From: Callipepla californica brunnescens
Lineage: Eukaryota; Chordata; Aves; Galliformes; Odontophoridae
NCBI GenBank assembly: GCA_023055505.1
Contig: JALIRH010000026.1
Location: 8,819,591 to 8,883,590 of the forward strand
Direction of reading: 5' to 3'
Length of the DNA: 64,000 nt
Shown here: one piece after another, positions 25,353 through 37,580 of the stretch
Layout of the letters: each line of letters starts with the position of its first letter
Numbering within the stretch: position 1 is the stretch's first letter
Position numbers and translations under genes: made by a program
Notes under the pieces: model-generated
The model's database searches: none
What the model saw: the letters and a program-made list of their open reading frames with translations, nothing else
Told to the model about the DNA's origin: nothing

Positions 25353-28300
25353 TTTGTTCCTTTATATCTTCAATTTGTATCTCTGACTCAGTATGATATG
25401 ACTTAATAATGCAGAACAGGTATGAATAGAGGAACAGAAAAGGATGATTCTGTTACTAGTTTTGATCCTTCTTAGTTTAATTAATTGGTTACTTCTTCTA
25501 TAAATATTTTATGTGTAAGAGTAGAAAAATGCTAAGTGTCTATGCCAAGAAGTAGTAGGAACTTGAGACAGCCCCAGACTCAGATATTTTGCTGTTCCAG
25601 CCTCCTATTAGAGGATGCAGACAGCTCCTACTGGTTTCAGACTACAGCTGTAATATGTGAATATCGGTTTTCTTAGTGCTTTAATTCAGGTTTTGGAGAG
25701 AAAATGTCTCTAGGACTGGAGTGAAAAAAAGCATCACTGAAACTCATGTATTAAACAAGCTTCGTATTTGCTGCAAAGTTGAATGCAGTTTGAGAAAACA
25801 TGCTTCTATTTGAACCTGAAGGATCTCCTGCAAGGAAAGGAAGGAGTTGAAATAGGCAGCTTGAAGATAAAAATCCCTGGAGAGTGCTTGGTTTTCACAA
25901 TTGACTGCTGAAAGTGCAAAAAAACCTTGTTATATGTTATTATTAGGACAGATATACCGTAACAAAGTGTCTTGGCTGGGTAGTATAGTCAATGAAGTAT
26001 GAAAGAAACAATAGAAATTGGGAGGGAGTAGAATTTTACTGAAGGAAATTAGTTCTCCACTGTCTCGTCAACAATATGTTTGTGTCTATGAAAACAGCCC
26101 ACTGTTTTTTGTTCAGATAAGAGTATGACTTGAGTCACTTTTCATGCGATACCTTGTAGTAACAATCACAATTTCTGCAGTGATAGTCATTGATGGTCCT
26201 GCAGAACAACATCACAAGGAGATGTTAACCCTAAAATCATCATCCACATTACTTTCTAAATTGCATTTTACTTGCAGATAGAAGTCAGTGGGGTTTTTAG
26301 TTACTAACCATGAACAATTTTTCTATTTAGGAACATAAATGGGTTTTTCCCCTTGAATTGATGAGACAAAATTGGACCCTTCTTCTAAGCTTTAGGTGCC
26401 TTGAAGTAATCCGTATGAAGGAAGTTAATGTCTGAGTGTATTAGGAGTATCTCTGTGGAGGAAAGCAAGGAAGACAAAATTGAAAGGATGAGCAATGAAT
26501 AATTAAGATGGAAGTGAAGAGAACAAATGAGGGTGTATTTTTTAATATATAACTCTATTAATTATGCAGTCATGTTTATTTTTTTTTATTATCGTGTAAA
26601 AATATGATGCATCTAAAAACAGAGGCTTTTTTCCTTGTTCTGTACTCAATACTAAACCAACAATCTCCAATATTTGACTCTGTTTTAGAGGCTTACTTCA
26701 GCTTTCTATTTTGTTCATAAATCTTACATGTTTAAGAAGATGTTCCCCTCGTGCTGGCAGCCAGATAATGTAAATGTTAGCTGTTTTCATTTCCTCTTTT
26801 TTAGCAACTGAGAAGCAGGTAATAACTTTTTTCCCATCGCTCATTATTATTCCTCATAATTCTGTATTTAATATAAGTAACGTGGAGATAACTGAGTAAA
26901 ATATCTGTATTTTGAGCAAATTAAATGTAAGTTAATGTGAAAATTTACTTTGAGTCTAAACTCTTTAGCCAATGTGCAGAATATCACATTTACTGTGTTT
27001 GCCTAATTTTCCTGGGAACTCGGGGTCTTCTAAAATAAACAGTGCTAGATATATAAATTCTGTTAAGTGATAATTCAGCATCTTATTTTTAAGTAAGATG
27101 TTATTTCCTGCTGGCATTTCACAGCTCAGGTGGTTAGCTTTGCCTAGATGGCAAGAGAGATCTCATTGTTAAGTAGATGGTTGAACCATTAAAAACTTGA
27201 TTGTCTATCTACACTTCACTTATTGGTATAAAAACAAGGTGTGAAAAGTGGTATTGACTGTGATTTATGGTTCTCCCTTGCAATGGGAACAAAGATAATA
27301 AATGATAGACACAAGACCCCACACATCCTTCAAAGCTATGGGAGCAGCCATCTACAGGGTTGAGCAACATGCTGGCCAAGTGTCTGAAAACAACAGTCAA
27401 ATATCTCATTTGATAACTGCATGTATTAGTAACCAGTCAGAATAACTGACTTTATCTACTAACAAAAGACAATTAAAATGCAATTGCAAGCAACCACCCA
27501 GATGGTCTTCATGTATGATATCAACTAAACCTAACCACTTTTAAGCAAGCACTTCCATGCTTTGTCAGTGAGTGAGATGGGAAGCGTGTTGGAAAATTAA
27601 TCACCCATTGAGGGGGATGAAAGTTAAAAGCTCATTTCACGTGCCTGATGTTTTTTCTTACTGACGCTGATTTTGATTTTGTTTGTAGTAATTTTATTTG
27701 CGTTAAGTGTGTCAGTAACATCTCTTAATGATATTAAGTAACTTGTAATCTAGAGATAACACAGTATTCTCAAAGCCGAGAGGGCAATAGTACATGCTCT
27801 GGATGAAGAACTATAGCACTCCGATTTGTAAATCCCTGACTCCTACCTTAGTTTTTAACAGCCTTTTCTAGCTTTAAGCAGATTGCTTCTCCTTCTTTTT
27901 TCCCTGTTCTTGATGGAACGGGATAACAGTGTTTAAGCACCGTATTTCATAAAGATATTGTGCAGATCCATTAATGAATCAATTGATTGGCCTTTGATTA
28001 CCTTCAGTATATCACTGTGCCATAGCTGAGCTTACTGATTGTACTTATTTCAGTTCTGTGTTGTACTCAGCTTCTAGGTCATAAAGTTGTGGCATAATTC
28101 ATGATACAACTAAAGCTACTGCCCCGTAAGTAACATCACCATTCATATACTGCTCCTTACTAAGAGTTATAAAGTACATAGGTTGTCTTTTCTTTTTTTA
28201 TTATAAGGATTTATTTGCTCTCCAGCTGTAATATCCACTGAAAGTTTTCTTTTTTCTGTCAGTATTAAGTTCTTAGATCAATACATTGTGATACTTATCT

Positions 28301-29090
28301 CCAGAGAAGTTAATGTCTGCCAGCTATCACTGCAGTGTTTACCCTTGTTGAAAAGCAGTTGTAGCAAATTAAATTGGCTTCCGTCTGTGAGTGATATGCA
28401 TAAATTTTATGATACAGTTAACTAAGGTTGATACATAAGCCTCTTGCTAGAGTAGATCAGATTAAATACAGGGCTGTGTAGTGGGAGGAGTCCCATTTTA
28501 TGAGATGAGTTGGATCTGTTTTAATTTAAAAAACAGTCAAGGCTCAGAGAAGACCATTGATTTTTAAAGGAGTATGGCTTTAACAGTGTGTGTTTGTATG
28601 TCCTACTGTATTGCTTGAAAAACCTCTCTACATTCTGTGATTTGCCGTTAGACAATTCATGTTGATATACAGGATTATGTTTTGAGACAGATGAGAACAA
28701 ATGGACTAGAACTAAACAATGCCAAGCTTACCTCTACTTTAAAGCAGATCCATAAAGACCCTCCTTCTTTTCATCTAGCTGAAATGATGAGATTCTGTCC
28801 ACAAGAGGTTTCTGTTTTTCAGTCACCAAGCAGAATATACATATGGGAAATAATTGTTCTCAGAAACTTTTTTCTTCCTTTGTTTGCCTCATCACAGCCC
28901 AGAAGCGGCTCTATTCTGTCTGTTCATTGGGCAGTGAGGACTATACATATTTAGGCTGATCAGCTCTAGAAATAAAAGAAAAATCTGAGTGCTAATGATT
29001 GAAATTGTACAAGAGTTATTGCCAGAATTGTTATGTCCATTTGTTGGTTTTTAATTTTAAATGGTTGTGGAGAGAAGTTGAATTGCTTGA
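25353..29090. other. Probable intron, no known repeat
   Basis: AT-rich with no recognised transposon. One acceptor-like and donor-like pair at 26804 and 26819 brackets only 14 bases (see rejected items). The 27209-27409 minus-strand frame has no features. Confidence 0.45.
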
Positions 29091-29516
29091 TACGCAGACA
29101 TCCAGTACAGGCTGGGGGATGAGCTGCTGGAGAGGAGCTCTGTAGAGGGGGACCTGGGTGTCCTGGTGGACGACAGGTTGACTGTGAGCAAGCAGTGTGC
29201 CCTCGTGGCCAAGAGGGCCAGTGGCATTCTGGGATGCATTAGAAAGAGCATGGCCAGCAGGTCAAGGGGGAACGGACAGAAGCTGCAGCACAGGAGGTTC
29301 CGCACGAATGTGTGCAAGAACTTCTTTACGATGAGGGTGACAGAGCACTGGCACTGGCTGCCCAGGGGGGTTGTGGAATCCTCTTCTCTGGAGATATTCA
29401 AGACCCGCCTGGGCGCCTACCTGTGTGACCTGGTGTAGGGAACCTACTTTGGCAGGGGGGTTGGACTCAGTGATCTCTGTAAGTCCGTCCCTTCCAACCC
29501 CTGCGGTTCTGTGATC
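29091..29516 (+). mobile_element. Young CR1 LINE copy with in-frame internal deletion
   Basis: The best-preserved CR1 of the window. An uninterrupted frame runs from 29091 to the TAG at 29436-29438 and encodes the C-terminal end of the CR1 reverse-transcriptase protein, with LGVLVDDRLTVSKQCALVAK and, later, FFTMRVTEHWHWLP and SSSLEIFKTRLG. The CR1 3' UTR follows, with GGTTGGACTCAGTGATCTC and CCTTCCAACCCCTG. At about 29261-29271 the text jumps from the ASRSR block straight to the GNGQKLQHRRF block, so roughly 270 bases usually present between them are missing without breaking the frame. RT catalytic motifs are absent because of 5' truncation, so it cannot move by itself. Confidence 0.95.
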
Positions 29517-32042
29517 TTTTGTGCAGAAGATGGAGTTCAGTTGTTGAAAGCTGTGCAACATCCTGTGCTCTTGAGAGAACATCAGCACAGGGAAAAGGCT
29601 CAATCTACAAAAGTCACCCACGGAAGAACAACACATTAGAAGTGTACATGAAGAATGTTACTCTTGCCAAGTTCTGCAAAATTAGGAAACAACCTTATTT
29701 TCTTTATTTGGTCTTTTAAGTTTGATTATGATGCAAATGATGTTTAACGTTTATGGTGACTTAAAAGATGTGATTCTGGCCTGATGCTGTAACATCTTCC
29801 TGATTTATAACTAAAATATATCAAATTTAAGGCAGGCAATCTACTTTAATGAGAACATCATATGCTTAGAGATTGACAAATAAAAAGTGTCCGTTGAATG
29901 AATTCCTCACAATCGTATTTTTTTCTGTACGGAGAGCAGTAGACTGCAGAATGTTTCTAAAACGTGGCCAGTAAGCTTAGGTGAGATGTGTTCTGTTGCT
30001 TTAAGTGGTTGAAGTGTCTTTCTCAATTCTCTGCTATGACTAACTGTGTTAGTGACACTGAATTTAATTAATTTACACTGGCAGAGAAGCTTTTCTGCTT
30101 CTTTTGTTGAAGAAAAATTGCTCGAGTTGCTAGAGGGGCTGCTGAGTATGTGTATGCATGAATAACTGCAGTCAGACCTAGTCTGTTGTGCCAGTGCTCC
30201 AGTCTGGCGAGATTCAAACCAGTCCAGAAGCCATACTGTTACGATGCCCATAATAATGTCCCCTGCCTTGTGACAGCTGTGTTAGTCCAGGCATGGCACT
30301 GTGTTAGCATGACGTCCAGTCCTGGGTCTGGCTCGTGCCCATTTTGCAGAAGGATCTTATGTTCTGCTGTGGTCAGTTTGGGGATGCTGTCAAAACAACC
30401 TCAACATTGTCAGGGTTGTGTGGTCTTTCTTCAGTTCCAGCTACTGCTGAAGAATTTGAAGATCATGCAGGGCCCAGGGGCCAATCTGCATTGCCAATTT
30501 TCATCGTGAGACAGTTTCAGTGTCTAAAAAATTGGACTGTCTTCCCATTCACTTGTAATTGAAAATGAGGATGCTTGATTTAGTTCTGAAAACAGCTACT
30601 TCTTTTTTTTCTTTCAATTCTATATAAATTTAAAGTCAAATTGTCTGCCTTTGAGACAGAACATTCTTAAAGAGGAAGTCTCTAGTTTTGTCTGCACTTT
30701 AAATTTAATCTAAAAGTAATCTAAAAGAGCTCTTCTTCCCTTCTCTATAGTTGTCTCAGTCATTTTCCTTGATGACTGTTAACAGGAGTGTAAGTGTTAA
30801 TATTTGTAGCTTTACTGAAAACAAGGTACTGGATTTGTAAAGATACTGGCTTTCTTTCTGTGTAGTCTCTTATTCCCCAACAGCTTCTCTGTATTGCACA
30901 GGTTATAAACTGTCTGTTTCTCTCTTTCTCCTTTATGAATAATCACTGTGTCACCCTCTTTTCTCTGTAGCTTACATACTTACTATGCAAAAAAAGCGGC
31001 TGTTGGCTTTTCTTTCAGATATGATATAATTGATAAATATCTATTTCAACTCGATTATTTTCTCAATAGCTATCAATTGAATTCTGTCCGTTTTCAGTGA
31101 TGAGCTAGGGATCTTGTAACAATGTTTTTTTCTTTTTTTCTTTTCCCGGTTGACTGAATAAAATATAGTACCTGCATTGAAAAAATATTCCTACATTGGT
31201 AGAACTTAGTTGTTTCAGCAGCATTCTTCACTTTCAGAGTTTGTGCCTATCAAATGGGTCACATCTCAGTGATGAGGAAACAGATGTCTGATGAATTAAT
31301 TGCATAAGTTAAACTTATTAAATTATGTCTCTTACAGACTTGTTTCCCTAAAAGTATTGTGTATTCTCGTGTTTTTTCAGAAGAATCTTCTGTAATTTTT
31401 GTATTTTCTAAAACTTGGATGTTGTTCTTCCATCATTATTACCATTACAAATTAAAAAGGGGTTTCTGCGCTCCTCTTTTACATGTCTTACCTATTCAAA
31501 TTATGAATAAAGAAAACTGGATTTTTGCATCTGTCAGTCATTTTGCTGGGATACATTTTCTGACTCCAAGATTAATTTTGCTGTTTGGTCTTCATTTTCA
31601 TCTACTAGTGCTCAGTTGTAAGATATACTGACTCATTGGAAAGGGACCTTTCTGACTGTAATCCAGTTGCTTTCCTGCAATATATCTTCATGTTAATTTT
31701 GTCTTCTAACTTTAGTATTTGACCATCAAATAAATGAAGTAAATTATATATTATTATTTGTTGTGTGAGATTTCACCTTCTCATTTATTGTCTTTCATTA
31801 TTCCTTGTAGCTGCAGTGTAGTTGCATATATGTCTTCGAATGAGGATTTTGTTCAAAACTAAAAACGAAAAGTGCGTACTTACTTGTGAAATACTTATCT
31901 TCTATTAATTAATGATCAAGATTGTTTAGATGACAGTTATTTGTCAGTGTATGTTAGTGTGCTGAATTTTAAGTATTACTTCTGAGCTCTTTTTTCCCCC
32001 CAAAACTTAAGAGATCTCTAAAACTTGTTTGTTTTCTTTCAG
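29517..32042. other. Probable intron ending at the acceptor of the 32043 exon
   Basis: No known transposon. A patch at about 30180-30510 is clearly GC-richer than its surroundings, with overlapping open frames on both strands that I cannot assign; it is probably an old repeat or pseudogene remnant. The segment ends with GTTTGTTTTCTTTCAG, a textbook acceptor. Confidence 0.45.
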
Positions 32043-32120
32043 AGTACAGACATGAGTCCAGCTAGCAGCACCGCTTCACTCCCTGTTAGCCCTCTTCCCG
32101 AAGAGCCATTATTTTTTAAG
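32043..32120 (+). CDS. Candidate coding exon, 26 codons, Ser/Pro-rich, unknown gene
   Basis: A 78-base segment sits between a strong acceptor (TTGTTTTCTTTCAG, ending at 32042, with a CTAAAAC branch-like motif upstream) and an AAG|GTAGAG donor at 32121. It is a whole number of codons. Only one frame is open, phase 0 at both ends; the other two hit stops. The product begins STDMSPASSTASLPVSPL and ends PEEPLFFK, with several Ser-Pro pairs that would suit proline-directed phosphorylation in a disordered region. Codon use and GC content differ from the flanks. Phase 0 matches the MNSDSDDE exon at 8105-8168, so the two could join as the N-terminus of a protein. I do not recognise the gene. A symmetric exon can also be skipped without frame change. 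Confidence 0.6.
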
Positions 32121-32850
32121 GTAGAGTTAATTCATTCTTTTACAAATATTGTGTACGTCTTTTGGTTTATCATGCAATCTGATGTGCTACAGTGAAGTGC
32201 TGTTATTACTGCTTCCTTTTCATTAAATTACTGTGATGTCAGCAGATGGTCTTATATATCACAGTACTGTGTAGATTTTAAGAAGTAACTAAAATAATAC
32301 GTTTTAGGTTTTGAGAGCTATTATTTCAGTAACAGAAGAGACTGGAACTATAAACTATTATTTAAGAAAAAGAGGACGATGTTTTTACGTATATCATCTG
32401 CTACTGTTTTTTTTTATAGTATGTGCATGTGTGTGCATGTCTTTTTTTCCTCTATATGAGAGCCTCTGAGGTTGCCCAGTTGTTCAGAGCAGTTGTGTTG
32501 CTGAAGGCTGAGAGGTACCACTGCCAGTTGCTGGCTGAGACAAGGAGGAGGGGTACTTTTTTTTCATAGTCATTGTCTCAAATGTGTGGCACCAAATTAA
32601 GGTAGAGGAAGTTGACTCAAGGAAGTTTATTAATCTTTGATTTGTATCTGTTCTAAACATGCCATCAGTGCAGGAAATAGTAGCCTCCCTCAACTTGCCT
32701 AACTCCATTAAAAAAAAAATGAGGTTCTCTGTTTTCTTGCGTCTTGTTTCACCTTCACTGTCCCATTAAAATCCTACTTCGAGTTTCACTGCCAATTCAG
32801 CTTCTTATATCTCTTTTCATTGTTTTCCCTCCTTCTTTTTCCTTTCTTTT

Positions 32851-32872
32851 GTGTGTGTGTGTGCGTGCGTAT
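32851..32872. repeat. (GT)n microsatellite
   Basis: GT units with two GC interruptions and a final AT, just after a pyrimidine-rich stretch. Confidence 0.9.
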
Positions 32873-35800
32873 GTAGAATTGTATCCCAGTGTTTATAACC
32901 ACTATTTACCCAGCAGATTCCTGTTGTTGGAATGGTGCAGCTTGCTCAGTGGTTTCATTGGTGGAAGTACACGTACATCTTCATGGTCAACTATCCTCTG
33001 ATTTACATTCTGTTTCTGGTATTTAGTGTGAAAACAGACCCTTAGCTTTCAGTCAGATTTGGCTCAAATGGAGCAATGTTGTGCCAAAATAAGAGCGCAT
33101 ACATTTTCTTTCCCTTGAGAAATCCCATGAAATGCACATTGAAATGTTCTGAAAATGGTGAGGCAAATCTTGTAGTTACTGTTTTTCCCTCTGCCTGGGG
33201 AAACAGTAAGATATATCTTGGAGTGAGTATGGGGCTGCTCAGCTCAGATAAAACTGTAATAGGTATGAAAATCTGGCGTGAAGTAGTGATGTCTTCAGCT
33301 GAAGTAAGTGCACTGATCTGTTTGTTTGTTTCAAGAGATCTCTGACAAATATACCACAGTGCCTTTTTTTTAGATTTAAAGGAAATCATGCTTGCATAGC
33401 TGAAAGTGGTATACAGATGGCTTATTTGAAGTGGCTTAGTTGTGTCAATAGAAAATTTAAGGTATTTGTTCATATTAAAAGCCATTCATATTTTACATTA
33501 GAAAATTGTAGAAAAAACTAATGGGAGTGGGGTGAAAAGAAAGAAAACAAAGCTTCATTTAATCTTATTTTCAGTCAGTTTTCAAAATGGGGTACATTTT
33601 GCCGTGGAATTTAAATGAGTTGAATTCATATATGTTTCACAGCCAATTCTCTTAAGTATAATTAAAAACAGGATTAAATGGAACAATTTGTTATTCATTT
33701 CTGACTTATTCCAAGAGAGAGCAATATTGTTCCAGAAATGATGCGAGTGATTGGTTTTACATGCCAACCTTTTCCGAAAACTGTCAGTCTGTAATATTGG
33801 CTTTTGGTGATGGAATGATGCGTTTCCCTTGGCATTATAATAATAACCCTTCCCACCTCCTTGCTGTATGAAATGAAAAGTCTGAAAAATAATCTACTCT
33901 GTGATTCTGGAAACAGAGGTGTAACAAAGTAGGGTAATATAAACTTTGCGTATCTTTAGAGTAGTTGAAGATATCTAAACAAATGAGTTCTGTACTAAAC
34001 TGTAAAATGAAATCAAGCTCCAGTGTCAACGATTCCTGATTTAATACCGAGAAATTGAACATCCAACTTCACCAATGCTGATATCCTTCAGGACATGTGC
34101 TCTATAAATGCGAAACCTAGCTTCTTTGAAAACCATTGTAATATTTTGAATTGAATGTCAGGTAAGCGGGAAACGTGATTCCCATGGGAGTGCTTGCACG
34201 TTGTTAACTCAGTTGTAGAGGAAGTGAACTCCGCTACCATTTTCACATTACATTATGTGTGCTATTACACGTAGCTCTGCCAGAAAGATCCAAATCAGGT
34301 GAATCCATACTCTGAAATATTTGGAGGCAAGTTTTTTCAGTATAGTATCAGATGTTCCACCTGTGTTCATTATATATACTGTTCTTAGAGAATTATGATG
34401 TTTTGTTTATTAAATTCCTCCTAACGAGGAACAAAAGAAATAAAAAGCATTTGAGTGAGAGTTAAGGGTAGCCAACCCCAGCACTACGTAAACCTAAACC
34501 GCTGAGAACTTAAAAACTGTAACTCTCACTGTAATGCCTTTTAGCATCATTCACTTCTTAACACTTGCAAAGAGATACAGTAATGGAATCTGGTTTTGCT
34601 TGAGCAAAGATCAGCTTTGCACAGTAGCTAGAAGTACAACCAGTTCTTTATGTGGCTTCTGATTTTTTTCTCCCTGTTGAGTTATAGACACACTGCATTC
34701 AGAGCAGTATTCCATAGCTATGCTCTTTAAAACCTTATAGAAAAATCTTGTTCAGACATGCATGCACACAGTGCACTTTTGAAAAGCTTTTCTAAGCCAA
34801 TTTTTGATGAAACTCTTAAAGGTATGTCTTTTCAGACAGGGTTATTTTTATGTCAGATTTCATCTTTTAGTTCTCTGCTGTTTTTTTGTGGTTGAAACTA
34901 TTAAAAAAATAATAAAAAATAAAAAAAGAGCAAGATCTTTTAGTATATTGTGGGAGTAGTTTATCCTATCAAAAAAGAACAGCTTTCTGTAGATGGTGAT
35001 TATGTACATACCCTTTTTGGTAGGGAAATATCTTCCTTTGAACAGAAGTTTATCTTTCTGTTTTTCTGTAATACCTGTTGAGGAACTGGAGTCTTATCTC
35101 GTGGAGAAAAAAAGTGATGTCACAGTTGAAACATTTCAGAATTAAGAATCTGCAGTGCAACAGAGCAGAATGGCATTTGTCATACCTTAACTTCACTGTT
35201 ATTCTACACTGCAACAACAAAACTGCAGCTTGCTCAAATGTGAGAGGCTTTTGATTATGACTGTGTATATCTGTACTCATAATCTATAATGAAAAATAAT
35301 GTTGCTTTTCGTTTTGAAAATCAGTGAAGGAGGGATTGTCTTTGAAATGTCAGCTTACAGAGCAGTGTCTTACACTTTTTGCAACCCTTTCCTTTCTTCT
35401 ACTCATTGTATCATGCTTTTTTGTCATAGCGTTTCATTATTTTAAAAATTATTCTTAAGAATAGTGGCAGGCACTTTTATGAAGACAGCCATGTAGTCCA
35501 TAAGATATCTTATATTAACTAATTGTTATTTGTTATAATGAGTAATAGTCTCATTGGGTATTAGCCACAACCGCATTGTCACTATTACTAATTGTAATAC
35601 TAACTGTAGTAATTATTATAGCAATGCTTAATTGCATTTGAACTCCATATTTAATTTCAACTCTGCTTTACTAATTGGAATTAAACGTAAGAAAAAAAAA
35701 TAATGACTTAGTTTCCTTTCTGCTATGAGGGAGCTGAGAATTTTTGTCTGTGTTTGCTGTCTTAAAGTATTCTGATTTCTGTAATTAAAACTAATGCTAA

Positions 35801-36120
35801 TTGTCTAAGAAAAACTAAAAATACTTAGCAGTGTTATTGCTACTATAGGTCTGGTGAGAGAGGTATAGGTTGATGTTAAATTAGGTCTGTTCTAATATTT
35901 GGTCCATTTATTTCACAGCTATTAAGGCTCTGTGACCCCAATCTTTATAGTTACTACTGGTCACGCCTCTGGCAGCTCACGTTATTTGTGCTCACAACTT
36001 TATGAAGACATTTACCATCTGCTCAGTTAGCAAAGTAAGAGTCTTAGTGCAGATGTTTGGAATAATCAATATGGCAGTCACCACGGTATTCCCACTCATT
36101 TCAAGTATTTTATCTTTCAG

Positions 36121-36148
36121 AGCATGACTTCACATGCGTGGCTGGAGT
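36121..36148 (+). CDS. Possible micro-exon, 28 bases, unproven
   Basis: TATTTTATCTTTCAG ends at 36120 and a perfect GTAAGT donor starts at 36149. In phase 0, which fits the end of the 32043 exon, it reads SMTSHAWLE plus one base. It is short enough that chance is a serious alternative, and the acceptor pyrimidine tract is modest. Listed because its phase fits and the donor is strong. Confidence 0.12.
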
Positions 36149-37187
36149 GTAAGTTCTTGTCGTAATCAGTGAAGTTGACAATGAATTTTTTTACATCATA
36201 GGGCTAAGCAGCTAGTTAACACAGACCCTATAACCTTTCTTTTTTAAATGGAGATTTCATTATTTTAAGTATTTACTTGCACTTCTTGGAATAGACTATG
36301 TGTTAATGTATTTTTTCTTTTTGTTATCTAAACATGGAATTAGTCCCATAAGCATTATGAACTGTGAACCAGTACAAGTTAGATTTTGGTGACTCTCAGT
36401 CATAGATTTGAGGCCTGAGCTCTTGTCCCTCTTTTTCTAATTCCTGTCTTTCTGCCTTTGGTGATCGGCTATAGAAGATATGAAACGCTTCGGTTCTTCT
36501 TTACAGTTTTAGGTTTCATTTTCACAGCTTTTCCTAAAATCATGCCTCCTATTTTATTATGTTAGTCCATGATATCAGAGGCGACTTGAACCTTCCTGCC
36601 GATCTTCCATTACGTTTTGTTGCCCTGTGACAGACAGCAGCAGTGGGGCAGTCTGATAGCATGGCATCTGACATGGAAATGCATATGAAGCAAAGGTGTT
36701 ATAGAACTTCTCCATGCAGAAAGCATTGCACTTATTCATTGATATCTCACTTGCTGAACGTTTGTGGAGACCTAACAGCAGATGTGAGCATGGTGAGGCA
36801 GCAGGTGGTGTGTTTCTACAATGGCCACAGGGAAAGTGGGTCTCCTCTGCTGATGCAGATTTTTCTGAGCGTGGCCTGAAGGCTTTTGTGTTATTGTGCT
36901 CTTTATTTCCACAGAAACTGCAACAGATACAAATAGGAGACATTACTTTTGAAACAAGATAAATAGTATATTTGTTACTTATGTTACAGAAATGGCTCTA
37001 AGGAAGAGAATTGTCAAAGTGTTCCTTATTTGATGCTATCTTCATTAATCTGCTCTCCTTTGATCTCCAGATTATTTTAAACAAGTCTCTCATCTCTTCC
37101 TCATTGAAAGAATTGATACTTCTTACTCTTTGTTTTCATATTCCCTTCCTTTAAGACTCCTTATGTCTTACTGGTGTAGTTCAGACT

Positions 37188-37215
37188 ATCAAAAGCTTTG
37201 ATTAAAGCTTTTGAT
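37188..37215. repeat. Perfect 12-base inverted repeat
   Basis: ATCAAAAGCTTT (37188-37199) and AAAGCTTTTGAT (37204-37215) are exact reverse complements separated by GATT. No poly-T follows, so it is not a typical polymerase III terminator. It may be a remnant of a small DNA transposon or simply a chance hairpin. Confidence 0.7.
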
Positions 37216-37534
37216 GCTGATGTGACCATGGGTGGTTGCCAGTTGCCCACCTGTTCCTTTCCGTGTAAACCCAACATACAGAGACAAGATTATCGTTGTC
37301 TGGTTAGTGGCACCAATTAACAAAACAAATTGTAATGAATTATTAAGAAGTACTGACTTCAGAAGTGAGCGGACACCAAGGTATGGTGCTCCTTTCTGAG
37401 TGTATGACTTAAAGTTACAGAAAAATATATCACCTAGACAAAGGTGGCCTTGAGTGCCTGTGGGTGATGTATGCTTGTCAGGCTTTGAGAGAATTGAAAG
37501 TGGTCAGGAGATACACTTGTATTTACCTGATATC

Positions 37535-37580
37535 TTTGTATACCTTGATTACCTTGTATACCTTGATACCTTGTTACCTG
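37535..37580 (+). repeat. Degenerate TACCTTG tandem repeat
   Basis: Five imperfect units of the form TACCTTG with 2 to 4 base spacers (TATACCTTGATTACCTTG, then similar units). A local minisatellite-like duplication. Confidence 0.7.

Noticed and set aside
26805..26818. Possible 14-base micro-exon between TTTCCTCTTTTTTAG and GTAATA
   Set aside because: Not a multiple of three; joining it between the 8105 and 32043 exons would destroy the downstream frame. Such short pairs are expected by chance in intronic DNA.
29262..29636. 124-codon minus-strand frame
   Set aside because: Antisense shadow of the CR1 copy at 29091-29516.
33042..33485. 147-codon minus-strand frame
   Set aside because: No domain, no splice or promoter context, and overlapped by a plus-strand frame of similar quality.
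34092..34161. Plus-strand segment between ATATCCTTCAG and GTAAGCGG
   Set aside because: All three frames contain a stop, so it cannot be a coding internal exon.
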